40,726 bases of DNA from Xanthobacteraceae bacterium (GTDB lineage: Bacteria; Pseudomonadota; Alphaproteobacteria; Rhizobiales; Xanthobacteraceae). A program made the translations under genes and the position numbers. Every line of letters starts with the position of its first letter. Within the stretch, counting starts at the first letter, position 1. The notes under the pieces were generated by a model. It saw only the letters and a program-made list of their open reading frames with translations. It searched no databases and was not told the origin of the DNA. Location: contig JANQIP010000039.1 of NCBI GenBank assembly GCA_028282095.1, positions 1 to 40,726 of the forward strand, in the 5' to 3' direction. Below, one piece after another: positions 34,418 through 40,726 of the stretch.

Positions 34418-34839
34418 CCGGCACCCGCCTTCTGTTGGCCGGAACCTTCCGCCGTCATCTTGGTGTAGAGCTCGAACAGCTTCTCCAGGCGCTCCGTATC
34501 GTTGCGGAACCGACGGCCGTTATAGATACGCCCCAGAACCTCGTCGGTGCGGTGATGCGCCGCGCGCAAGTCGTCGGGCATCTTCTCGGGATCGTAGAGA
34601 TCAGCGATCGTCGCGGGGAAATGTGCCTCGCGCGCCAGAAGGATGTCTTCAGCGCAGCGGGTCGGGTCGATCTTGTTCTTCTCGGTAAGAATCGGAACGG
34701 GAAAGGTGTTCCAGCCGAGCGCATTGATCGTTGTCGTATTGTTTCCGAATTCCTCTATGACCGCAAAAGGGAATTCTTCGGCGTCGAACGGTTGTTCGGC
34801 CAATTGAGATATGGCTTCTTCTATCTCAACAGCATTCAC
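34414..34839 (-). pseudogene. Gutted DNA methyltransferase (MmeI-like): both ends joined, middle lost
   Basis: The first 38 residues (MNAVEIEEAISQLAEQPFDA, then EFPFAVIEEFGNN) are the start of large type IIL (MmeI-like) methyltransferase/endonucleases. The rest (NTFPVPILTEKNKID, RCAEDILLAREAHFPATIAD, RFRNDTERLEKLFELYTKM) is their very C-terminus. The family is usually 800-1000 residues; here 141 remain, with the SAM-binding motif I and NPPF catalytic motif absent. The join keeps the frame open, so a small protein could be made but cannot methylate DNA. Confidence 0.7.
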
Positions 34840-34894
34840 TTAGGCGCTCTCTTCTTTTTACTTTGCCATCTGCCAATTCAGAGTTTTTCACCGC

Positions 34895-35014
34895 TTACTC
34901 CGTCACAAAGTAACGGAGCACTTGAGCCGCAGGGCTGTCGTCTGCTCAGCATACCTCAAGGAACTGCTCGCGCAGCTCCTTTTGCACTCGTATCCGAAGC
35001 CCTACATCTTTCAT
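34895..35014 (-). pseudogene. Ribbon-helix-helix antitoxin-like gene with a premature TGA
   Basis: From 35014 the frame reads MKDVGLRIRVQKELREQFLE, a CopG/RHH-type N-terminus, then meets TGA at codon 23 and continues in the same frame ADDSPAAQVLRYFVTE to a TAA. CGA to TGA (one C-to-T change) would explain it, since Arg fits the context. An inverted repeat lies just upstream as a probable operator. No toxin gene follows. Confidence 0.5.
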
Positions 35015-35021
35015 GAATCAA

Positions 35022-35040
35022 GTGTATCCAATGGATACAC
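35022..35040. promoter_or_regulatory. Perfect inverted repeat, probable operator
   Basis: GTGTATCC aat GGATACAC, an 8-bp perfect dyad with a 3-nt centre, 7 bp upstream of the RHH pseudogene start. Its form is typical for antitoxin-type repressors. Confidence 0.55.
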
Positions 35041-35149
35041 AGTTGCGTAGAAAAGACCACGCTGCTCCTGAGTGGCTTCCACAGGCTGGTCTTGCGGAGC
35101 CGCCCTTCCCCTCGGCTGAATAGTACCACGGGGAGCGCTTTCGTCGTTA

Positions 35150-35172
35150 CAGGTAGCCCAGCAGGTAGCCCA
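35150..35172. other. Integrase arm-type repeats, left pair
   Basis: Two direct copies of CAGGTAGCCCA at 35150 and 35162 (12-bp period). The same pair occurs right of the tRNA-Lys core at 35392 and 35404. Confidence 0.65.
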
Positions 35173-35216
35173 AAGCATTTTTTGATATCTTGGAAAGTTG
35201 AAAACGGGAGAAAACT

Positions 35217-35267
35217 TGGTGACCGCTGAGGGATTCGAACCCTCGACCTACTGATTAAAAGTCAGTT
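35217..35267 (-). other. tRNA-Lys(TTT) 3' fragment acting as attachment core
   Basis: The minus strand carries the anticodon arm (CTTTTAA loop), T-arm (TTCGAAT) and CCA end of a tRNA-Lys, 51 nt. The D-arm and 5' acceptor strand are absent, so it is not a functional tRNA. It lies 34 bp before the integrase frame. Confidence 0.8.
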
Positions 35268-35300
35268 TAGATAAAACAATATGGCATTCATCGAAACAAC

Positions 35301-36662
35301 GTGATACAATCAAACTTATTAGTCACAAACGATTTTAAGCGAAAGAAGTGCATCATATTGTTTCAGGAAATTTCATCAAATAACACCAAATCAGGTAGCC
35401 CGTCAGGTAGCCCAAATTCCGAATACATTACCTTTACCGACAAGAGCATGAAATTCCTGGCTCCGGGCGTCAAACGTCGCGTTGTTTGGGCACAAGGACT
35501 CAAGGGCCTTGGGGTGCGCGTTACTCCGAAGGGAACAAAGTCGTTTGTCTTTAAATACGACCTGGATGGGCGTGATCGGTGGTTGACGTTCGGCCAATAC
35601 CCCCGCATGAAACTTGCTGAGGCGTTTCAGAAATACGGTGAAGCGCTGGACAAGGTGGAAGCCGGCGAAGACCCTGCAGAGGACAATGTAAGGCTGAATG
35701 CTGAAAAGCGGACTACGGTTACGATCAAGCAGCTCGCCGACGACTACATCGAAAAATACGCGAAGCCGCGAAAGCGTACATGGGAGGAGGACGAGCGCAT
35801 ACTCAAGTATGACGTCATCGCAAGATGGGGGCCAAAAAGAGCATCAAAGATCACCCGTCGCGACGTGATTGGGCTACTCGACGAGATCGTAGCGCGGGGT
35901 GCTCCCGTGCAAGCAAATCGCACACTTGCAGTCGTGCGCCGAATGTTCAATTTCGCTGTTGACAGGGACGTCATAATGACTTCGCCCTGCCATCGCATCA
36001 AGCCGCCTTCACCTGAGAAGTCGAAAGACAGGCACCTTTCGCTTGATGAAATTAGGAGATTCATGACTGAGGTCGAGACGGCCCCCATTACAAAGCGTAT
36101 GAAGCTCGCCCTCAAACTCCTGCTCTTCACCCTCCAGCGCTCTTCGGAGGTGATCGGGATGAATAGATCAGAGCTCAACTTGCGGGAAAAGCTCTGGATA
36201 ATCCCCGCCGAAAGGACGAAGAACAAGAAAGCCCATTTGGTGCCTCTTTCTCCACAAGCGATCACCATCATCAAAGAGCTGCTCAGGACTGCAAGCGAAG
36301 ATGGTTTCCTTTTTCCGGGTGAGGGCAAAGGCGACCATTTGACAAACGCTGCTCTTTCGAGAGCAATCAAACGGAATTTGGATCATTTCGGACTGAGCGC
36401 GTTCACGCCGCACGATCTTCGGCGAACCGGCGCTACTCAGCTGGCTGCGTTTAAGGTGCCGCGTTTTGACCGTGATCGGGTATTGAACCACACCGACCGA
36501 TCGATTGGTGCGGTATATGACGTCCACGAATATGAGGAGGAGAAACGCGCCGCTTTAGATCTCTGGTGCGATGTTGTGAGCCACTGTGTCGCGAGCAGAG
36601 GGCGCGTGAATGCCAAGACGCTGAAAAAGAAGCTCAAATATCGGGCGTATTTCCGCGCTTAG
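35301..36662 (+). CDS. Tyrosine integrase, P4-like (tRNA-Lys type)
   Basis: A tyrosine recombinase with an N-terminal arm-binding DUF4102 domain (ITFTDKSMKFLAPGVKRR, GLGVRVTPKGTKSFVFKYDL), a core-binding SAM-like domain (about 140-225) and a catalytic domain with Arg280 (LQRSSEVIGM), Lys310, HDLRRTG (371-377), His397 (LNHTD) and Tyr406/411. All catalytic residues are present. The true start is unclear: the frame opens at 35301 but the first 40 codons include the arm repeats; family members start just before ITFTD. It overlaps the convergent alpA-like gene by 29 bp. Confidence 0.88.
   Translation: MIQSNLLVTNDFKRKKCIILFQEISSNNTKSGSPSGSPNSEYITFTDKSMKFLAPGVKRRVVWAQGLKGLGVRVTPKGTKSFVFKYDLDGRDRWLTFGQYPRMKLAEAFQKYGEALDKVEAGEDPAEDNVRLNAEKRTTVTIKQLADDYIEKYAKPRKRTWEEDERILKYDVIARWGPKRASKITRRDVIGLLDEIVARGAPVQANRTLAVVRRMFNFAVDRDVIMTSPCHRIKPPSPEKSKDRHLSLDEIRRFMTEVETAPITKRMKLALKLLLFTLQRSSEVIGMNRSELNLREKLWIIPAERTKNKKAHLVPLSPQAITIIKELLRTASEDGFLFPGEGKGDHLTNAALSRAIKRNLDHFGLSAFTPHDLRRTGATQLAAFKVPRFDRDRVLNHTDRSIGAVYDVHEYEEEKRAALDLWCDVVSHCVASRGRVNAKTLKKKLKYRAYFRA
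35392..35414. other. Integrase arm-type repeats, right pair
   Basis: Direct copies of CAGGTAGCCC at 35392 and 35404, the same spacing and orientation as the left pair. They lie inside the 5' end of the integrase open frame, where they encode SGSPSGSP. Confidence 0.65.
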
Positions 36663-36882
36663 ACCAGGATGTGGGATTCTCCAGCCACGCCTGAACGTCG
36701 CGAATGCGATAGCCGACGCGGCCCTCCGATAGGGGCTGCGGTTCGGGGAATTCACCGGCCAGGCGCTTGCGGTGGAGAGATGTGCGGCTCAGGGACGTTG
36801 CCTTCATGACAGCTTTTTCGCTCATAAACGCGTTCAATTCCAGTAAAAGGCCGGCATCTGCATCTTCATATAATCTTGCCAT
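36634..36882 (-). CDS. alpA: AlpA-family regulator / excisionase-like
   Basis: An 82-residue protein with a MerR-like winged helix: SEKAVMKATSLSRTSLHRKR, then EPQPLSEGRVGYRIRDVQAW. This is the AlpA/phage excisionase family that pairs with P4-type integrases and controls or directs excision. It is convergent with the integrase and overlaps its end. The region upstream (36883-37000) is AT-rich with a GATTAA/TTAATC dyad and probably holds its promoter. Confidence 0.8.
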   Translation of the reverse strand: MARLYEDADAGLLLELNAFMSEKAVMKATSLSRTSLHRKRLAGEFPEPQPLSEGRVGYRIRDVQAWLENPTSWSKRGNTPDI

Positions 36883-37097
36883 TTGCGCTCCAAAACGTCT
36901 TGCACAATGAGAAGCATAAACATAATACTATATTACAACTTACGAGATTAAATAATGATTAATCTGTTGCTGCCTGGAATAAAGGTTTTTACTGGACGAA
37001 GCGATTTCGAGGAGTCTACCAAGTTGGTCGCGGGGAACCCGACGGCGCCTGCGTGACAATGGCGATCTGCGCGCAGGCCTCTACAATTCGATGGCGC

Positions 37098-37120
37098 AAA
37101 GTATCGAAAAATGATACTTT
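37098..37120 (+). promoter_or_regulatory. Operator of the AbiE operon
   Basis: A perfect 8-bp inverted repeat AAAGTATC / GATACTTT with a 7-nt centre, ending at the first ATG of abiEi. AbiEi antitoxins are known to bind inverted repeats in their own promoter, so this is the expected site. Confidence 0.6.
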
Positions 37121-37927
37121 ATGCACATGGAAAAGGAATCGCAGCGACACGCCAGAGACTATATCAACAGCCTCGCCGCCGCTGGACGCTACCATTTCAC
37201 TTCCGGCAATGCGCGGGAGGCTCTTGGCGTATCGGCAGACGCCACCAAGCTCGCTCTGAACCGGCTCGCGCGACAGGGACTGATTGCGTCGCCGGCGCGC
37301 GGTTTCTACGTCATCGTCCCGCCTGAATACCGGTCTCTGGGCTGCCTGCCTGCTGACCAGTTCATTCCCGCGCTCATGAAACACACCGGGCAGCCCTACT
37401 ATGTGGGCCTGCTATCTGCCGCGCAATATCACGGCGCGGCCCATCATCGCCCCCAAGAGTTTCAGGTCTTGCTGTCCAAGGCCCGCAGGCCAATCCAGTG
37501 CGGAAAGGTCCGTGTGGCGTTTGTCGTGCGCAAACGCGTTGAAGAGGTGCCGGCACAGAGCTTCAACACGCCGCGCGGACCGATTCAGCTCTCGACGCCT
37601 GAGGCGACGGCTATCGATCTCGTCGGTTATCCTGAACGGATTGGCGGTCTGGACCAGGTTGCAACCGTCCTGTCCGAACTTGCCGAGCGGATCGATCCTG
37701 AAAAGCTGGCCGCTGCTGCCCGCACTGCGCCTGTGCCGTGGGCGCAAAGGCTCGGCTATTTGCTCGATCGCGTCGGGGCGGCAGACAGAAGCGCGCCGCT
37801 TAGGACGTATGTCGGTGAGATGGCGCGGCAGACCGTACCGCTTCTACCCGGCGCACTCGGCACGAACGCTCCCCGCGATAGCGAGTGGAAGCTCAGCATC
37901 AATGCCGATGTGGAGGCCGAGTCGTGA
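37121..37927 (+). CDS. abiEi: AbiEi antitoxin (type IV toxin-antitoxin)
   Basis: A 268-residue protein with an N-terminal winged helix (GNAREALGVSADATKLALNR, LARQGLIASPARGFYVIV) and the AbiEi C-terminal region (GLLSAAQYHGAAHHRPQEFQ, STPEATAIDLVGYPERIGG). It represses its operon and counters AbiEii. ATG at 37127 is another possible start; no clear ribosome site is seen because the operator reaches the start. Its stop overlaps the GTG of abiEii (GTGA). Length and order are normal. Confidence 0.9.
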   Translation: MHMEKESQRHARDYINSLAAAGRYHFTSGNAREALGVSADATKLALNRLARQGLIASPARGFYVIVPPEYRSLGCLPADQFIPALMKHTGQPYYVGLLSAAQYHGAAHHRPQEFQVLLSKARRPIQCGKVRVAFVVRKRVEEVPAQSFNTPRGPIQLSTPEATAIDLVGYPERIGGLDQVATVLSELAERIDPEKLAAAARTAPVPWAQRLGYLLDRVGAADRSAPLRTYVGEMARQTVPLLPGALGTNAPRDSEWKLSINADVEAES

Positions 37928-38739
37928 TCCCGCGCGACTACATCACGGAATGGCGGGCGCAAGCGCCGTGGGTCCAGGATTTCCAGGTCGAACAGGACCT
38001 CGTCATCAGCCGCGCGCTGGTTGAGATTTTCAGCCATCCGGAGTTGAGAGACGCGCTCGCTTTTCGCGGCGGCACTGCGCTCTATAAGCTGCACCTGAAG
38101 CCGCCCGCCCGCTATTCGGAAGACATCGACCTTGTCCAGGTCAATGCCGCGCCCGCGGGACCGATCATGGATGCGCTGCGGAGCATTCTCAATCCGTGGC
38201 TCGGACAACCGCGATGGAAGCAGAGCGAAGGGCGCGTGACATTCATCTATCGCTTCGAGTCCGAAGACGCGCCGCCGCTGCCATTGCGCCTTAAGATCGA
38301 GATCAATTCGCGGGAACACTTCACGGTCTTCGGATTCGCAGACCATCCGTTCGCGGTATCCTCGCGCTGGTTCGAGGGATCGTGCGAGGTCAGGACGTAC
38401 ACGCTGGATGAATTATTGGCGACGAAGCTGCGCGCCCTCTATCAGCGCAAGCAGGGCCGCGATCTGTTCGATCTTGCAGTCGCGCTCGAACAGGACGGCG
38501 TCGATCCCGACAGGATCGTTACGGCGTTCGCGGAATACCTTGAGCGTGGCGGCCATTCGGTCAGCCGCGCGCAATTCGAAGAAAACCTCGCCGGCAAGCT
38601 GGCGGACCCGCAATTCCATGCCGACATCGGGCCGCTGCTCAGTGCGGACTACACCTGGGATGCAAAGGCAGCGGCTGAAAAAATCCAGTCATCCCTTCTC
38701 GCCAGATTGTCCGGCGATGCATGGAAGGGCGAAGGGTAA
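37924..38739 (+). CDS. abiEii: AbiEii toxin (nucleotidyltransferase)
   Basis: A 271-residue DUF1814-type nucleotidyltransferase. Motifs: FRGGTALYKLHL (about 47-58), RYSEDIDLVQ (63-72), LKIEINSREHF and TYTLDELLATKLRALYQRKQ, RDLFDLA. Family members act as toxins that block growth, probably by modifying tRNA, and can abort phage infection. The GTG at 37924 is chosen for its 4-nt overlap with abiEi and the standard IPRDYI start. All motifs are intact, so the pair is probably active. Confidence 0.9.
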   Translation: MIPRDYITEWRAQAPWVQDFQVEQDLVISRALVEIFSHPELRDALAFRGGTALYKLHLKPPARYSEDIDLVQVNAAPAGPIMDALRSILNPWLGQPRWKQSEGRVTFIYRFESEDAPPLPLRLKIEINSREHFTVFGFADHPFAVSSRWFEGSCEVRTYTLDELLATKLRALYQRKQGRDLFDLAVALEQDGVDPDRIVTAFAEYLERGGHSVSRAQFEENLAGKLADPQFHADIGPLLSADYTWDAKAAAEKIQSSLLARLSGDAWKGEG

Positions 38740-38765
38740 AGCGCACTGTGCGCGCAATATGCCGA

Positions 38766-40007
38766 CTACTGTATCGAACCTGCGCCGGACCGGCTCCTGC
38801 GCGCAGGTCGTGGGCGCACTGAACGCGATTTTCCTTTCTGGAGAATTGGGCGTTGCTGCTGGGCAGCCTGCCGGTTTCTGCGCACATTGATGGCCGCGGC
38901 GTCGAGCGTCGTCTTGATATGCGAGGCGTAATATTTCTCGATCATCTCGACGCTGGTGCGGCAGTTCTTGGCGATCTGGTAGATGTCTGCGCCTTCGAGC
39001 AAGCGGAGGCAGATATAGGTGTGCCGCAGGCTGTAGGCTGTGCGCCGGTTGCCGTCGCGGCCAAATTTGAGAGTCTGTTGATCCAGAATCCTGTTGAACT
39101 GCTTCTTGTGATTGGCCGGGAATACGCGGTCGGTCGGTTGCGGCGTATTGCGCTTCAACAGACGCTGAAACGGCAGGACGGCGCCGGTGGTGCTCTTGCA
39201 GTAGCCGACGCCGCGCTTCCCGCGGACTTCGATCTCCAGGATCGTCTCGCCGGTCGAGTCATCCTCGACGATCGACACATCCCGATATTCAAGGTTGTTG
39301 GCCTCGTCCGGTCGCAGGCCGGTATTGGCCATGAACAACACGTAGTCGTGCAACTGGCTCGCGGCCCATTGCCATGCTTTGCCTTTGGCAGCCTGCGCCT
39401 GCTTGCGCGTTGTCTCATAAAGACGGCGGTATTCCTCCGGCGAAAACCAGGCACGGTGCGTGATCTTGCCGGATGAGCCGTAAGGCAACGAAATATCCGG
39501 AAGGTGCGCAAGCCATCCGTGCCGGATCGCGGTTTTGAGCACCTGGCGCAGCGTCACCATTTCATGATGCATCGTGGTGCGGGCCGGCGGCTTATGGCCT
39601 TCCGCCGCCCTCAGACGCTGAATGCGGTATTCCTGGACCTTGCCGGGCGTGATTTGCGAGAGGCCAAGCGCGCCGAAGAACGGAAGAAGATGATTGCGCA
39701 GACGGCTGCTGTGGCCTTCGACATAAGCCGGATTGCGTTGGCCGCCGGTGATCACCTCGTATTCGCGCTCGAACTGCTGCGCGGCGGTCTTGAACGTTTT
39801 CTCCGCGACGATGTCACCGCTGCGCTGTAACCCGCGCAGCCCGAGATACCAGTCTTCAGCAAAATCCTTGGCGCGGGAGAGGCTGTCTTCCTTCGTGCTG
39901 ACTCTCCGGTTCTTGCCGGCGAGGTATGTTGAGCACTGCCAGAAGCGGCTGTTCTCGCGGCGGTAGACATGGACCTTGCCGCCCATGATGGTGTGGTCTT
40001 CGCCCAT
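38766..40007 (-). CDS. Tyrosine integrase of the tRNA-Arg island
   Basis: A 413-residue tyrosine recombinase. Catalytic residues: Arg232 (NTGLRPDE), the box YSLRHTY (Arg328, His329) and Tyr359/360 (EMIEKYYASH). The first His of the usual HxxR box is Tyr here (AYSLRH), a tolerated variant. N-terminal domain with VYRRENSRFWQCSTYL; basic C-terminus (KGKSRSVRPRPARRSR). GGAGGCC precedes the ATG. It lies 110 bp from the intact tRNA-Arg and reads away from it, the standard place for the gene that integrates the element there. Confidence 0.9.
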   Translation of the reverse strand: MGEDHTIMGGKVHVYRRENSRFWQCSTYLAGKNRRVSTKEDSLSRAKDFAEDWYLGLRGLQRSGDIVAEKTFKTAAQQFEREYEVITGGQRNPAYVEGHSSRLRNHLLPFFGALGLSQITPGKVQEYRIQRLRAAEGHKPPARTTMHHEMVTLRQVLKTAIRHGWLAHLPDISLPYGSSGKITHRAWFSPEEYRRLYETTRKQAQAAKGKAWQWAASQLHDYVLFMANTGLRPDEANNLEYRDVSIVEDDSTGETILEIEVRGKRGVGYCKSTTGAVLPFQRLLKRNTPQPTDRVFPANHKKQFNRILDQQTLKFGRDGNRRTAYSLRHTYICLRLLEGADIYQIAKNCRTSVEMIEKYYASHIKTTLDAAAINVRRNRQAAQQQRPILQKGKSRSVRPRPARRSRSGAGSIQ

Positions 40008-40117
40008 GACACGGCCTCCGCGCGGCGGGGCAAAATGTGAAAGGGTTGTGTAAGGTGATTTTGGACGGGAGGCGAAGTGCTGACAAGCGATAATATGCTG
40101 AATTTTCGTGACAAAAA

Positions 40118-40166
40118 TGGCGCGCCCGAAAGGATTCGAACCTCTGACCCCCAGATTCGTAGTCTG
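40118..40166 (-). repeat. Right attachment repeat (within tRNA-Arg)
   Basis: The 49 bp shared with 10099-10147. It forms the 3' part of the intact tRNA, so integration keeps the gene whole. Confidence 0.9.
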
Positions 40167-40194
40167 GTGCTCTATCCAGCTGAGCTACGGGCGC
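40118..40194 (-). tRNA. tRNA-Arg(ACG)
   Basis: A 77-nt tRNA with encoded CCA. Acceptor GCGCCCG/CGGGCGC, D-arm GCTCAGCTGGATAGAGC, anticodon stem CCAGA/TCTGG with loop CTACGAA (anticodon ACG), T-arm AGAGG TTCGAAT CCTTT. All arms pair. The 3' half is duplicated at the left end of the island. Confidence 0.96.
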
Positions 40195-40328
40195 GGTCTT
40201 GACGCTCTGCCATCAACCGCGGGGACGCGGCCATGAAATCGCGGGAGCGGCTCACATAGCTATAGGCTCGCAGGCGGCTTGGCAAGGCTCGCAGGCGGCT
40301 TGACAAGGCTCGCCGGCCTTTGGGCTGG

Positions 40329-40726
40329 AGCATCTTCAGGCGAAGTGGGAACCGGTTCGCTGCAGAAGATGCGACCGCCTAATCAGAGCGCATGATCCCG
40401 AAAAGTTGCAGACTTTTCGGATAAGATCATGCGATCAAGCAAAGAGAGCATGATCCCGAAAAGTTGGCAGACTTTTCGGACGAGATCATGCGACAGAACA
40501 AAATGAAACGGAGCGCGATCGATTCACCCTGAGTGGATCGCGCTCTAGAGCATCTTCAGGCGAAGTGGGAGCCGGTTCGCCGCAGAAGATGCGACCGCCT
40601 AATCAGGTCGCATGATCCCGAAAAGTTGCAGACTTTTCGGACAAGATCATGCGATCAAGCAAAGAGAACATGATCCCGAGAAGTTGGCAGACTTTTCGGA
40701 CGAGATCATGCGACAGAACAAAATGA
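40329..40726. repeat. Tandem 220-bp repeat with paired palindromes
   Basis: The unit 40329-40506 recurs at 40549-40726 with a few changes (period 220 bp); the second copy reaches the window end, so the array may continue. Each unit holds two dyads of the form CCGAAAAGTT / ACTTTTCGG flanked by CATGATC/GATCATG. The spacer has GAGCGCGATC/GATCGCGCTC arms. Inverse copy at about 7312-7412. No gene is supported after 40194. Confidence 0.85.

Larger units (their letters stand above)
10099..40166. mobile_element. Integrated mobilisable island at tRNA-Arg, about 30 kb
   Basis: Bounded by a 49-bp direct repeat of the 3' part of tRNA-Arg(ACG) (10099-10147 and 40118-40166). The intact tRNA and a tyrosine integrase are at the right end. 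Inside are two mobilisation modules, ParB- and ArdC-like maintenance genes, a second integrase with an attP-like site, and many defence genes. No type IV secretion genes were seen, so transfer would need a helper. Confidence 0.88.

Noticed and set aside
35217..35267. Functional tRNA-Lys
   Set aside because: Only the 3' 51 nt are present; D-arm and 5' acceptor strand are missing, so it is an attachment core.
10148..40117. Self-transmissible conjugative element
   Set aside because: No VirB/Tra secretion proteins or coupling protein were found among the supported genes, so only mobilisation in trans can be proposed.
40329..40726. CRISPR array
   Set aside because: The tandem unit is 220 bp long with internal palindromes and has no short repeat/unique spacer alternation.

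Overview
The window looks like a chromosome segment of an alphaproteobacterium of the order Hyphomicrobiales, most like the Bradyrhizobium/Rhodopseudomonas group. The reasons are the high GC content, the style of the housekeeping proteins (GlgB, cold shock protein, RhlE-type helicase, short second-copy IF-1) and a GC-rich palindromic repeat family of the kind scattered through those genomes, present at both ends (about 7312-7412 and 40329-40726). The genus is an inference; no rRNA or marker set is present.

Left core (1-8.2 kb). glgB is followed by a small conserved protein and a cold shock protein on the minus strand, a decayed fatty-acid desaturase fragment, two small hypothetical genes, a DEAD-box RNA helicase (probable TTG start), infA and another small protein. 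Cold shock protein, desaturase, RNA helicase and IF-1 are all functions linked to growth at low temperature, so this stretch may be a cold-adaptation neighbourhood. Then come the repeat, a truncated DUF4238 gene, a 128-bp nested palindrome and a large serine recombinase whose last codons lie inside tRNA-derived sequence.

Island (10,099-40,166). A 49-bp direct repeat of the 3' end of tRNA-Arg(ACG) brackets about 30 kb. The intact tRNA is at 40118-40194 and a tyrosine integrase (38766-40007) sits beside it. The left part is a mobilisation and maintenance backbone: a broken MobA/MobL-type relaxase with an RSF1010-like oriT, a second mob operon (mobC, a relaxase N-terminal-like protein, a small protein) with a candidate RP4-like oriT, a ParB-like protein and an ArdC-type antirestriction protein. 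parB and ardC each carry a near-identical structured leader of about 115 bp with compensatory base changes. An MFS transporter and a small gene sit between them. No type IV secretion genes are visible, so the element looks mobilisable rather than self-conjugative.

The right part (21.7-38.7 kb) is a dense defence and toxin-antitoxin region: a HEPN-like protein; a three-Cys-motif protein with its TcmP partner; a Fic protein; a GajB-like helicase next to the scar of a deleted GajA-like nuclease; an RHH - AAA ATPase - subtilisin-like protease operon (ietAS type); a two-domain GIY-YIG protein with a gutted methyltransferase; a dead RHH antitoxin; and an AbiE pair. Between them (35.15-36.9 kb) lies a second integrase with an AlpA-like regulator and what looks like a complete, unused attP for tRNA-Lys, with paired arm repeats on both sides of the core. 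Several island genes are broken by internal deletions or single stop codons, so the region mixes intact modules with remnants.
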